Positions 51,028 to 59,861 of a DNA stretch of 64,000 bases are shown here, piece by piece. Position 1 is the stretch's first letter; each line of letters starts with the position of its first letter. The position numbers were made by a program, and so were the translations under genes. This DNA comes from CAXXOK01 sp001604115 (GTDB taxonomy: Bacteria > Bacillota > Clostridia > Christensenellales > Aristaeellaceae): contig JAYFOV010000017.1 in assembly GCA_034928535.1 (NCBI GenBank), forward strand, positions 55,362 through 119,361, read 5' to 3'. The notes under the pieces are model-generated. The model made no database searches. It worked only from the letters and a program-made list of their open reading frames with translations, and was not told where the DNA came from.

Positions 51028-51942
51028 TTATCCCCTTTCGGTGATGGTTTGTTGTGCCAGATGAAAGCCACCCTCCACGGCGTCCAGCGCATCTGTCGCC
51101 CGTATGAGCTCACGCAGCTCCTTGGGCAGCGCCTTACGCACCAGCGAAGCGTAAGTGGGGTCTTGCAGGCAACCGCCCGCCAGAATGATGGTAAATGCCG
51201 CCGGACTCGGCTGCCAGTGCAACGCACATCCGGCTTTAACCATGGCGGCCAGGTGCTGCGCACCTTCTGACAGAATGCGATCCCGCAATGGTTCGGCCTG
51301 TGCCCCAAGCAGCACAGGCGCAAAGGCGGCAATGCTGTCATACCCCTGCAGCGTGGTGATGCGCTCCGGCATGGCCTCCCTATCCTGGGCGCCCAGCCGC
51401 ACCTGCACCGCATCCATCCAGGGGGCAAAAGGGGTAATGCCATCACAGGCAAGCAGCGTATGTTTGAGCGCCTCGCAGCCCAGCCATGTGCCGCTGCCAA
51501 GATCGCTGAAGCCATAGCCCCAGCCGCCGATGCGGAACACTTTCCCCGTTGCATCCACCCCAACCACAATGGAGCCGGTGCCTGCGATGAGCGCCAAGCC
51601 CGGCGGTTGCGCTGCGGCATAAAACGCCAGCAGCGCATCGTTGACCAGCAGCAGGCGCTCGCCATCCCACCCTTGCGCCAGGAGCATCTCCCGGTAAGTA
51701 GCTTCATCTGCCTGCGCATCCAGCCCGGAAAGACCGTACACTGCATAGACAATATCCCCGAGGGTCGCCCCGGCCAGGTGCAGCACCGTCTCCAGCCCCT
51801 GCCGCAGATGCTGCGCCGCCTTGAGCCGCCCGACGGATTTGAAGCTGCTTGCGCCAGTCACGGCGCGGTAGGATAAGCTGCCATCCCGGGAGCGCAGCAG
51901 AAATCGGGTGTGGGTGCCGCCGCCATCCACCGATAGGATCAT
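51028..51942 (-). CDS. BadF/GlcNAc-kinase-like sugar kinase
   Basis: A 304-residue ASKHA-fold ATPase of the BadF/BadG/BcrA/D family, which includes N-acetylglucosamine kinase. PHOSPHATE-1 'LSVDGGGTHTRFLL' is at the N-terminus, PHOSPHATE-2 is 'IAGTGSIVVGVD', and 'RIGGWGYGFSDLGSGTWLGCEAL' and 'IILAGGC' (ADENOSINE) follow. The GlcNAc-kinase reading fits the neighbours but specificity is unproven. The ATG overlaps the ROK stop by four bases (ATGA). Confidence 0.9.
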   Translation of the reverse strand: MILSVDGGGTHTRFLLRSRDGSLSYRAVTGASSFKSVGRLKAAQHLRQGLETVLHLAGATLGDIVYAVYGLSGLDAQADEATYREMLLAQGWDGERLLLVNDALLAFYAAAQPPGLALIAGTGSIVVGVDATGKVFRIGGWGYGFSDLGSGTWLGCEALKHTLLACDGITPFAPWMDAVQVRLGAQDREAMPERITTLQGYDSIAAFAPVLLGAQAEPLRDRILSEGAQHLAAMVKAGCALHWQPSPAAFTIILAGGCLQDPTYASLVRKALPKELRELIRATDALDAVEGGFHLAQQTITERG

Positions 51943-53012
51943 GTTTGCTTCCACCGTGGCATGCCCTCCATTTCTCCCGACTGCCCCGCAGCCGTTTGCA
52001 TGCATAGTTCAATTAGCCCGTCCATGCAATGCCCCGCCATATCGCCTGCAAGCTGCAAGGTGGGCATGTGCCGTTTGGGGATCGGCACCAGCTCACAAAC
52101 CTCAGCCAGATCCGCTTGGGTCAGCCATTCGCCTTTCAGGGCAATCACACCCGGATCCGCCACACAGATGAGGGTGCGCACGGCCTGTGCCAGCAGACGG
52201 ATCGCCTGCGCATGCGCCTGCCCGGCATCCCCGCGCGCGCCACAGGCCATGGTTTCCAAGTAGGCGTTTTCAAACGCATTGGGACCCTCCGGCCATCCGG
52301 CCACACCCAGTGCGCCCAGTTCCCCGGCAAAGCAGCTGCTGCCTTTGAACATTCTTCCCCCCAGCACCAGCCCGCAACCCACGCTTCGCTCCAGATAAAT
52401 CAGCGCCATATGCGGTGTTACCTCGCGGTATTCCTTCTGATAGAGCCCCCAGGCCGCCAGATTCAGATCGTTTTCCACCGCGATGGGCAGGTGGTAGCGC
52501 TTGGTCATCGCATCCTGCAGCGCCAGACCCTCCAGCCCCGGCGCAGTGGGGATGGTATCCACCACCCCGCCCGATACCACGCCCGGCACCGCCAGGCTCA
52601 CGGCTGCAATGGGGGTCGCCTCGGCACGGCAGCACATCTGATCCGTCACGCGGAAAATTTCTGCCATCAAATCAGCTTTGTTCACCGGAAAAACATCCTG
52701 CGCAAAGGGCGTACCCAGGGCATCGGCCAGTGTGGCGTGGATCTGCTCATGGCTCAGCAGCAGTCCCAGATAACAGATGTGCTCCCGGTTGATGCGGTAC
52801 AGTTGCGCATTGCGCCCGCCGCCGGATTCCTGCATGCCAGCATGCTCCAGCACCCCATCGGTCACCAGCGCATCCACGGTTTTGTTGATGGTCACCAAAC
52901 TCAGCCCGGTCATACGGCTCAGGGTCGGTTTGCTCAAAGCGCCTAGCTCGCGCAGCAGGCTTTCCACTGCCTCGCGGTTGATCTGTTGCAGGATATGGGG
53001 TTTCCCGATCAT
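51939..53012 (-). CDS. ROK-family transcriptional regulator
   Basis: A 357-residue NagC/XylR-type repressor. The N-terminal winged HTH (about 10-65, 'ESLLRELGALSKPTLSRMTGLSLVTINKTVDALVTDGVLEHAG') is joined to a ROK domain ('VSLAVPGVV', 'PIAVENDLNLAAWGLY', 'ERSVGCGLVLGGRMFKGSSCFAGELGAL'). The CxCGxxGC-type zinc cluster usual in ROK kinases is reduced here ('MACGARGDAGQ'), as in some regulators. It is the first gene of its operon, with a palindrome on its own promoter, so autoregulation is likely. Confidence 0.9.
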   Translation of the reverse strand: MIGKPHILQQINREAVESLLRELGALSKPTLSRMTGLSLVTINKTVDALVTDGVLEHAGMQESGGGRNAQLYRINREHICYLGLLLSHEQIHATLADALGTPFAQDVFPVNKADLMAEIFRVTDQMCCRAEATPIAAVSLAVPGVVSGGVVDTIPTAPGLEGLALQDAMTKRYHLPIAVENDLNLAAWGLYQKEYREVTPHMALIYLERSVGCGLVLGGRMFKGSSCFAGELGALGVAGWPEGPNAFENAYLETMACGARGDAGQAHAQAIRLLAQAVRTLICVADPGVIALKGEWLTQADLAEVCELVPIPKRHMPTLQLAGDMAGHCMDGLIELCMQTAAGQSGEMEGMPRWKQT

Positions 53013-53033
53013 CACACCGCCCCCTCTGCCGAC

Positions 53034-53054
53034 TTAATTAACTTTCTTTAGTAA
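53034..53054 (-). promoter_or_regulatory. Candidate ROK operator
   Basis: An imperfect palindrome with TTA-T-AA half-sites, at the predicted transcription start and just before the ribosome site of the ROK gene. The shape is like NagC/XylR sites (A/T-rich, TTA...TAA ends). Confidence 0.5.
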
Positions 53055-53058
53055 TGAG

Positions 53059-53087
53059 AGTATAGCGTCCACTGTGCATCAATGCAA
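53059..53087 (-). promoter_or_regulatory. Promoter of ROK operon
   Basis: Minus strand TTGCAT (53082-53087), 17 bp, TATACT (53059-53064). Confidence 0.72.
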
Positions 53088-53199
53088 GCAGGGCGATTGT
53101 ATTCCTTCTGTTCCCAAACGCCTCGCCGACAAAGCAGAAGGCTGCGCCCGTACATGGGCTCAGCCTCCCAAAAGTATTGTACGGCGCACCCCGCCACCC

Positions 53200-54177
53200 T
53201 TATACCTCGAAGGGATTCTCTTGTCCGGCTTCAAAGGCCATCAAACCCCGGATGGAGTTTTCCACCATATTGGAAACCGCCTCCTGCGTATAAAACGCCG
53301 TGTGCGGCGAAACGATCACGTTGGGGTAGCTGTTGAGTACCGCCAGGTCGTGATTGCCGATCACTTGGTTCATGCGGTTGCGGTACATCAGTTCCCGCTC
53401 GTGCTCCAGCACGTCCAAGGCTGCAAAACCGATCTTGCCGCTATTGAGCCCACGGATCAGGGCGGCCGTATCCACCAGGGTTCCGCGCGCCGTGTTCACG
53501 AGGATCACGCCATCCTTCATGTGACCGATAGCCGCATCATCTATCATGTGGTAGGTGCTTTCCAGCGCAGGCACATGCAGGGTGATGATGTCGCTCTCCG
53601 CCAGCAATCCTTCCAGCGGAACACGTTTTGCCAAACCCTCGGCGGCATCAGGCGCAGGGTCATAGGCCAGCAGGCGGCAGCCAAACCCGCTCAAGTGCCG
53701 GATTACTGTGGCGCCAATCGCCCCCGTGCCGATGACACCCACTGTGCACTGGGAAAGTTCCCTGCCGATTTTGCCCCGCAAGGAAAAATCCTGCAAGCGT
53801 GCACGCTCCAAAATTTGCACGATATTCCGGCACGCCATCAGCATCAGCATGATGGTGTAGTTGGCAACGCTGCTTGGGGAGTAGGAAATGCGCATCACGC
53901 GCATGCCCATGCGGTGCGCTGCGGCAACATCGATGTGATCATACCCAATCGTCCGTGTGGCCACAAAGCGAACCCCCAGCGCATCAAAACGCGCCAGCAG
54001 CGGCTCGTCCATTTTGGTGGTCAGAATGTTAATGGCGTCATACCCGGTTGCCAAGGATGCGTTTTCCAAGGTCGGTGCGGCAGCGGTAGCAGCATAGGTG
54101 CAGCCATAGGTATGGCAGAACTCATCAAAATACGCTTTCTCGTCATACTCCCGCAGGTTATAAACAAAAATCTTCAT
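53200..54177 (-). CDS. D-2-hydroxyacid dehydrogenase (D-lactate dehydrogenase/VanH-like)
   Basis: A 325-residue NAD-dependent dehydrogenase that likely interconverts a 2-keto acid and D-2-hydroxy acid. Nucleotide loop 'VGVIGTGAIGATVIRHL' is near residue 150, and the catalytic Arg ('NTARGTLVD'), Glu ('LDVLEHE') and His ('VSPHTAFYT') are all visible. The N-terminal 'RFVATRTIGYDHID' is characteristic of D-LDH and VanH. No vanA/vanX-like ligase or dipeptidase lies nearby, so fermentative D-lactate production is more likely than glycopeptide resistance. CAAAGGAGCGCCC precedes the ATG. Confidence 0.88.
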   Translation of the reverse strand: MKIFVYNLREYDEKAYFDEFCHTYGCTYAATAAAPTLENASLATGYDAINILTTKMDEPLLARFDALGVRFVATRTIGYDHIDVAAAHRMGMRVMRISYSPSSVANYTIMLMLMACRNIVQILERARLQDFSLRGKIGRELSQCTVGVIGTGAIGATVIRHLSGFGCRLLAYDPAPDAAEGLAKRVPLEGLLAESDIITLHVPALESTYHMIDDAAIGHMKDGVILVNTARGTLVDTAALIRGLNSGKIGFAALDVLEHERELMYRNRMNQVIGNHDLAVLNSYPNVIVSPHTAFYTQEAVSNMVENSIRGLMAFEAGQENPFEV

Positions 54178-54346
54178 GGGCGCTCCTTTGGATCACGGCT
54201 AGTGTCAAAGCCTGTCCGCCATGATTATAAAACTGGAGGGGTGTTGCATACAACCGGCGAGCCGCCGGAAATACAGCAGAAACACAGCAACAAAGCGCCT
54301 GGATTTTCAGCCCGGTTTTCGTTTCCCGCACTGCGCAAGCCTTGTC

Positions 54347-54375
54347 TGGACACGCCCACGTCCGCCTGCTATACT
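54347..54375 (+). promoter_or_regulatory. Promoter of ABC exporter gene
   Basis: TGGACA (54347-54352), 17 bp, TATACT (54370-54375), 70 bp before the ATG. Confidence 0.65.
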
Positions 54376-54444
54376 GTTGGCAGCGCACCATGCCAACGCC
54401 TGCCAACGGGCGCAGGCAGTGCCCAGCACAAAAGGAGCAACTCC

Positions 54445-56298
54445 ATGAACAGCATGCCCGGCGATGCCCGCGGCCCACGAGGGCCAAGGGGCGCACGCAC
54501 TTTTCTCACAGAAGAGGAAAAGCAGCATATGCCCAAAGTCACAAAGGCTTTGCTGGCACGCATCTTTGCGTACCTCAAGCCTTATTGGGCGCAGCTTACA
54601 CTGGTGCTTTTGACCATTGTGCTCTCCTCCGCAGTCGGCATTATGCCCGCGGTAATCACCGGCCGCATCGTGGATGAAGCTTTGCTTGGGCGCGACATGG
54701 CCTTGCTGCTCCAACTGCTGGCGCTGGCGCTGGTCACTTTGCTGGGCAGCGAAGTGATCGGTGTGCTGGAAAGCTATATCAGTGCCTGGATAGCACAGCG
54801 CATCATTGTGGATATGAAAAACCAAATGTTCGCGCACCTGCAAAGCATGCCGCATGCCTTTTATACCACCGAGCCGCAGGGTGATATCATCACGCGGATG
54901 AACAGCGATATCGACGGCGTGAGTGCGGTCATTTCCGGCACACTGACCAGCATTATCAGCAATGTGGCCATTGTGCTCACAACTACGCTTGCGCTCTTTG
55001 GGCTGCATTGGCAGTTGGCCATTGTCGGTATTCTGGTGATACCGCTGTTCATCCTCCCCACCAGACAAGTGGGGCGCGCGCGATGGAAACTCCTCAGCGA
55101 AGGGCAGGAGCAACGCGATGCCATGAACACCTTGGTCACAGAGGCGCTAAGCGTTTCCGGCTCGCTGCTCATCAAGCTATTCACGCTGGAAAATCGGGAA
55201 ATGCGGCGTTTTGAAACCGTGAATCAGGCTGTGATGAAAAACGCACTGCGCGAGCAGCGCAGCGGCAAGTTTTTTCGCGTGGTGATGGGGATGTTTGCGC
55301 AAATCGGGCCATTGCTCATGTATTTTGCAGGCGGCTACCTGATCATCGCGCAGGGGGATGCATCGCTCACCGTCGGCGTGATCACGGCGATGGTGGCGCT
55401 CATCAGCCGGATGTACCGCCCGGTGCAAGCACTGTTGAACCTGCAGGTGGATGTGACCCGCTCCCTGGCGCTCTTTACACGCATCTTTGATTATCTGGAC
55501 AGGCCAAACCCCATCCAAAGCAAGGCCGATGCCCGCACGCCGGATTTAACGGATGCATCCGTTACCTTTTCCAAAGTTGCGTTTGGCTATGAACCCGGGC
55601 AGCGCATCCTGGATGGGCTCAGCTTTCATGTGCCGGGCGGCAAAATGTATGCCATCGTGGGTCCTTCCGGCGCCGGCAAATCGACCATTGCAAGCCTGAT
55701 CCCGCGCCTGTATGATGTGGATGCCGGCCATGTGCGCCTTGCCGGGGTCGATGTTCGGGACATGGAGCTTGCCCATTTGCGGCGCAGCATCGGCATGGTC
55801 ACGCAGGAAACATATCTTTTCAACGGCACCATTCGGGACAATTTGCTGCTTGCCAAACCCGGAGCCAGCCAGGCAGAGCTGGTAACAGCCTGCCGCATCG
55901 CCAACATCCATGACCTGATCACCAGCCTTCCGCAGCAGTACGATTCGCTGGTGGGCAACCGCGGGCTCAAGCTGAGCGGCGGGGAGAAACAGCGTATGTC
56001 CATCGCACGGGTGATTCTGAAAGATCCCCGTATTCTCATCTTGGACGAGGCGACATCTTCGCTGGATTCGATTCTGGAAAGCGCCATCCAAAACGCGCTG
56101 GAAACCCTCATGCAAGGGCGCACGAGCATTGTGATCGCCCATCGGCTTTCGACCATCTTGGCGGCGGATCGGATCCTTGTCATCCAGCACGGACGCGTGA
56201 GTGAGGAAGGCTCCCACGCGGAGTTGCTCGCCAAAGGCGGCCTATACCGTGAGCTGTACGAAACGCAGTTTCGCAAAGTCTTGCCTACTGCGCACTGA
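54445..56298 (+). CDS. ABC exporter, fused membrane and ATPase domains
   Basis: A 617-residue type-IV ABC half-transporter. A basic, Gly/Pro/Arg-rich N-terminus ('RGPRGPRGARTF') precedes six membrane helices (about 45-340) and an ATPase domain with Walker A 'VGPSGAGKSTIA', Q-loop 'IGMVTQETYLFNGTIRDN', signature 'LSGGEKQRMSIARVIL', Walker B 'ILILDEATSSLDS' and H-loop 'IVIAHRLSTI'. It would act as a dimer; the substrate (lipid, drug or peptide) is not evident. The start follows AAAAGGAGCAACTCC; a longer in-frame opening upstream is antisense to the dehydrogenase. Confidence 0.93.
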   Translation: MNSMPGDARGPRGPRGARTFLTEEEKQHMPKVTKALLARIFAYLKPYWAQLTLVLLTIVLSSAVGIMPAVITGRIVDEALLGRDMALLLQLLALALVTLLGSEVIGVLESYISAWIAQRIIVDMKNQMFAHLQSMPHAFYTTEPQGDIITRMNSDIDGVSAVISGTLTSIISNVAIVLTTTLALFGLHWQLAIVGILVIPLFILPTRQVGRARWKLLSEGQEQRDAMNTLVTEALSVSGSLLIKLFTLENREMRRFETVNQAVMKNALREQRSGKFFRVVMGMFAQIGPLLMYFAGGYLIIAQGDASLTVGVITAMVALISRMYRPVQALLNLQVDVTRSLALFTRIFDYLDRPNPIQSKADARTPDLTDASVTFSKVAFGYEPGQRILDGLSFHVPGGKMYAIVGPSGAGKSTIASLIPRLYDVDAGHVRLAGVDVRDMELAHLRRSIGMVTQETYLFNGTIRDNLLLAKPGASQAELVTACRIANIHDLITSLPQQYDSLVGNRGLKLSGGEKQRMSIARVILKDPRILILDEATSSLDSILESAIQNALETLMQGRTSIVIAHRLSTILAADRILVIQHGRVSEEGSHAELLAKGGLYRELYETQFRKVLPTAH

Positions 56299-56358
56299 TC
56301 CCTGCGCATGCAGGCTCCCCAACCCCCAACAAACTACCCCATAGAAAGGGCGAATACC

Positions 56359-57711
56359 ATGCCACACACGCTGCTGCTGCAAAACATCCGCCATCTGGTG
56401 ACTGTGAACGATACCGATCAGATTCTGCAACACGTGAACCTGCATGCGACCGATGGCGTGATCGACAGCATCGGCCCCGCTTCGCCGCCGGCGGATGTCA
56501 CACTGGATGCCAGCGATATGGCCGTTTACCCTGGACTCATCAACACCCACCACCACCTGTACCAGATTTTGACGCGCAACCTGCCGCAGGTGCAAAATCT
56601 GGCGCTCTTTGACTGGCTCAAGGCGCTGTATGGCATTTGGCGCAACCTGACGGAAACCGGAGTATATGCCGCCTCTGCCGCCGGGATGGGCGAGCTGGCA
56701 AAGTATGGCTGCACTACAGTATTTGACCACCATTATGTGTTCCCGGAAGGCACCGGCGATCTGATTGCTGCGCAGTTCCAGGCCGCACAGGCAATTGGCG
56801 TGCGGATGGTTGCTTCGCGCGGCAGCATGAGCCTGAGCCAGAAAGACGGCGGACTGCCGCCGGACAGTGTGGTGCAGACTGTGGACGCCATCTTGCGGGA
56901 TTCAACACGGCTGGTGGAAACGTACCATGACCCCGCCCCCTTTGCGATGCGGCAAATCGTGCTGGCGCCCTGCTCCCCTTTCAGTGTGAGCGAAGCGCTG
57001 ATGGTGGAAACCGCTAAGCTGGCGCGTAGTTTGGGCGTACGCTTGCACACTCATCTTGCCGAAACGCGGGACGAAGAAAATTATGTGCTTGAAAAAACAG
57101 GCCTGCGTCCGCTTGCCTATATGGAAAAGCTGGGTTGGCTTGGCAAGGATGTATGGTTTGCGCATGGCATCCACTTCACAGCGGACGAGTTGCGCCAACT
57201 GGCGCGCACAGGTACCGGCGTTGCACACTGCCCCGCCTCCAACATGAAACTTTGCAGCGGGGTGGCGCGCATCCCTGAAATGCTTGCCATGGGCGTGCCT
57301 GTTGGCCTGGCTGTGGATGGCAGCGCCAGCAACGATGGTTCCAATCTCCTTTCTGAAATCCGCACAGCCTACCTGCTGCATCGGTTGACGTATGGCTCGC
57401 AAGCGCCAAGCGGTTATGATATGCTCAAAATCGCTACCCGGGGCAGTGCGTCCGTTCTTGGGCGTGCCGATATCGGACACCTTGCACCAGGCATGGCTGC
57501 AGATTTGTTCATGGTACGGGAGGATCAACTGGCACTGGCGGGCGGCACATGCGACATCGGTGCCATGCTGGCAACGGTGGGTTTGGCTGCGCCGGTGGAT
57601 TATACTATTGTCGGCGGGCGTATCATCGTAGCCAACGGCCGCCTGATTGCAAAGGATGAGGAAGCCCTGGCGCGCAACGTAGCTCAAGAAGCCCGCAAGA
57701 TGATGGCGTGA
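56359..57711 (+). CDS. Amidohydrolase, 8-oxoguanine deaminase/guanine deaminase-like
   Basis: A 450-residue metal-dependent amidohydrolase of the TrzN/8-oxoguanine-deaminase group. Metal ligands: 'PGLINTHHHLYQILTR' (HxH), 'HTHLAETRDEENYV' with the next His, 'FAHGIHFTADEL', and Asp in 'LAVDGSASNDGSNLL'. The N-terminal 'LLLQNIRHLVTVNDTDQIL' and C-terminal 'LAPGMAADLFMV' complete the composite beta domain. Length and 'HCPASNMKL' fit 8-oxoguanine deaminase, but other purine or triazine substrates are possible. The start is chosen at the ATG after GAAAGGGCG. Confidence 0.87.
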   Translation: MPHTLLLQNIRHLVTVNDTDQILQHVNLHATDGVIDSIGPASPPADVTLDASDMAVYPGLINTHHHLYQILTRNLPQVQNLALFDWLKALYGIWRNLTETGVYAASAAGMGELAKYGCTTVFDHHYVFPEGTGDLIAAQFQAAQAIGVRMVASRGSMSLSQKDGGLPPDSVVQTVDAILRDSTRLVETYHDPAPFAMRQIVLAPCSPFSVSEALMVETAKLARSLGVRLHTHLAETRDEENYVLEKTGLRPLAYMEKLGWLGKDVWFAHGIHFTADELRQLARTGTGVAHCPASNMKLCSGVARIPEMLAMGVPVGLAVDGSASNDGSNLLSEIRTAYLLHRLTYGSQAPSGYDMLKIATRGSASVLGRADIGHLAPGMAADLFMVREDQLALAGGTCDIGAMLATVGLAAPVDYTIVGGRIIVANGRLIAKDEEALARNVAQEARKMMA

Positions 57712-58311
57712 TTGGCCTCTTTACCCTCCAGAACCCGCCGTACGGGTTAGGCCCCCCTTCGCTGCAGTCGCCCTGTGCAATGGTTGCGACACTAACCTTC
57801 TCGATCTGTCTTTGCCTTGTAAGTATTCCACGCAGCTTGCTTCGGCTCCCTTCGGCGGGTATCCAGCCACATGTGCATAAGGTCTGGACATATGTCTGCC
57901 TCTGCAGGCCTGGTTTCCTTCCATTCTCAAAGCAGCCAAAGGTTTTTCGATTTCCGCCTTTTATGTTCGAATAAGACTCTTCTTCGATGCTTGGCGCAAA
58001 GACTATTGGGTATATGCCTTGCCATTTCGTGTACACCAACTTGTTTGTCTTATCCATTAACGATTGACCTTTTAGAGTTGACGCAGTGTGTCAAGCCACG
58101 GGGACGTAATGCAAAAGGAGTTTCCTTGTCATGATCAACGGCAGAAGCTTTTTTGCGAATCAATGGCTTCGCCTGTATTTTTCGGTTCACAAGAAAACAA
58201 GCCGGACACGCGTCCAGCCTGTTTTCTTGTGTTGCATTGCTTTTGTTATCTGCGGCCATTTTTGTTGACGACGGCCAACGCCTTGGGCACATGCAGGCTA
58301 GGTGTTTTCCC
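57712..58311. other. 600-bp gene-free region, possible mobile-element remnant
   Basis: No convincing gene. On the minus strand an open frame of ~140 codons (to 58057) lacks a ribosome site and has odd composition; near its middle is the hairpin AACCCG-TACGG-CGGGTT followed by TCTGGAGGG. At 58078-58101 stands TTGACGCAGTGTGTCAA followed by CCACGGGGACG, a sequence style that recalls ends of REP/IS200-like units. Composition differs from flanking genes. A terminator for the next minus-strand operon lies within it. Confidence 0.4.
58189..58230 (-). terminator. Terminator after yesL-like gene
   Basis: ACAAGAAAACA / TGTTTTCTTGT outer stem with an inner GGAC/GTCC stem, on either strand A- or T-rich at the ends. 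Confidence 0.8.
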
Positions 58312-59010
58312 TTAAACAAGCGTATTATGGTCGTTGCTTTGCTCCTCTTTGGGTTTGGTGCCGGGTTCCGACTCTTCCGGTAAGGTAGGCTCGCACGCCA
58401 ACTCCTGCCTAAACATCGATACAGTCAGGTATTGCGGTAGTGTCAAGCCCATCAGCACCCACAGCCAACCCAGGTAGAGCATCATTTCCGGAATAAAGAA
58501 CGGAAGCAAATAGAAAAACAAATGCACCATCATCGCGGACAGTGTTTTGGGGAAAGCGGCAACGACCATGAGCAACGCATTTTTGATGTGCCCGCGCACA
58601 GTGTTCTCAAAGCGGGCCATCAACGGGAACAGCCATATAACGCCCAACATCAGCACCACAGCCATCGTGATGGCAAAAATCAAAAAGAAGCGGTTTGGCG
58701 GATCATTCACATATACGGCAAAATAGTAGTCTCCTGCCAGTAGCACAATGCACAACAATACCAAAAGCCACGCAAGCGTAGCTTTGGGAAATGCCTTGCG
58801 AAACTCTACCAAAAAGGCTTTAGCCGGAAAGGACGGCTCTCCCCCCCGCATGAGCCGCATGATGCACGTATAGCTCGCCACCACTGCTGCGCCTGCCGTG
58901 AACACCGGCAGGCAGCAAAGCAGCATTAAAATGTTGAGGATGATCAGGTCCGCCGCCGCGTTCATACCACGCTTGAGGCCGGCCATCATCGCTGTCAGTT
59001 GTTCGCGCAT
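58312..59010 (-). CDS. YesL-like DUF624 membrane protein
   Basis: A 232-residue protein with about five hydrophobic helices. The DUF624/YesL pattern is visible in 'DLIILNILMLLCCLPVFTAGAAVVASYTCIMRLMRGGE' and 'FRKAFPKATLAWLLVLLCIVLLAGDYYFA'. YesL proteins accompany carbohydrate ABC transporters in Bacillota but have no proven role. Its start overlaps the last permease stop (TAATG), and it ends the operon. Confidence 0.88.
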   Translation of the reverse strand: MREQLTAMMAGLKRGMNAAADLIILNILMLLCCLPVFTAGAAVVASYTCIMRLMRGGEPSFPAKAFLVEFRKAFPKATLAWLLVLLCIVLLAGDYYFAVYVNDPPNRFFLIFAITMAVVLMLGVIWLFPLMARFENTVRGHIKNALLMVVAAFPKTLSAMMVHLFFYLLPFFIPEMMLYLGWLWVLMGLTLPQYLTVSMFRQELACEPTLPEESEPGTKPKEEQSNDHNTLV

Positions 59011-59861
59011 TACTCTTTGACCGATCCCAACGCCACGCCTGCAATGATGTACTTGGAAAGGAAAAAGTACACGATCAGCAGCGGTAACACGGACATGGTC
59101 AGCGCAAGATACACCGCGCCGTACTCTGTCTTGTATATATCGCCCTTGAGCAAACTGACCATGATTGGCATGGTGTAGTTTTCTTTTCGCGTCAGGAGGA
59201 TCATCGGCAGGAACAGGCTGTTCCAAGTGTTCACATAGATGAAAATACCTTGCGTTGCCATGGCCGGCTTCATGATCGGAAGCACGATGCTGTTGAAGGT
59301 TCTGAACTCTCCTGCCCCGTCAATGCGCGCCGAGGCAACAATGTCCAAATTCAACGAGGGTAGCATGTACTGCCGCATGAAAAACACCGTCATGGGAGAG
59401 GCAATGGCCGGCAAAATGAGCGCCAGAAAGTTGTTTGTCAGCCCAATGCGGTACATGAACTGGTAAAACCCGATGCTGATCACCTGCGTGGGGATCATCA
59501 TCACCGCCAGAATCAAGGTGAAAAACGATTGACGCAGCTTCCAGTTGTAGGCCACCAGCGCATAAGCAGTGAGCGTGGAAAAGTACACAGAGCAGAACGT
59601 GGCGCCGGTGGAGACGATCAGCGAATTCACAAATCCAGTAATAGGGTTGAAAATCTTGCCGTTGAGCACGCTAAAGTTGTTGGCAATAAACCCGGAAGGA
59701 ATCAGTGAAATGGCCTGAGACTGGATCTGGTAAGTGCTGCGCGTCGCGTTCACGATCATGATCCAAAACGGGAGGATGCTCAGGATCGCCAGCACAACGC
59801 TTACCACATAGATAACGCCAAGACCTTGCTTACGGTTGCGTACCTTTGGTTGCGTATTCAT
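59010..59861 (-). CDS. Sugar ABC transporter permease (MalG type)
   Basis: A 283-residue CUT1 permease with six helices and the coupling motif 'ASARIDGAGEFRTFNSIVLPIMKPA'. The C-terminus 'SKYIIAGVALGSVKE' is typical. The ATG overlaps the stop of the partner permease by four bases, with AGGAGGGCCGCTTG upstream. Confidence 0.93.
   Translation of the reverse strand: MNTQPKVRNRKQGLGVIYVVSVVLAILSILPFWIMIVNATRSTYQIQSQAISLIPSGFIANNFSVLNGKIFNPITGFVNSLIVSTGATFCSVYFSTLTAYALVAYNWKLRQSFFTLILAVMMIPTQVISIGFYQFMYRIGLTNNFLALILPAIASPMTVFFMRQYMLPSLNLDIVASARIDGAGEFRTFNSIVLPIMKPAMATQGIFIYVNTWNSLFLPMILLTRKENYTMPIMVSLLKGDIYKTEYGAVYLALTMSVLPLLIVYFFLSKYIIAGVALGSVKE

Noticed and set aside
53200..54177. VanH of a glycopeptide-resistance cluster
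   Set aside because: No D-Ala-D-Lac ligase, VanX or two-component pair lies nearby; D-LDH motifs alone do not support resistance.
57712..58057. Group II intron fragment
   Set aside because: The hairpin-plus-TCTGGAGGG ending is suggestive, but a domain V with its catalytic triad and bulge could not be built and no reverse transcriptase is present.
58132..58266. A 44-codon plus-strand frame with AAAGGAG upstream
   Set aside because: Much of it is the terminator stem of the opposite-strand operon, and the peptide is Cys/Phe-rich without family resemblance.
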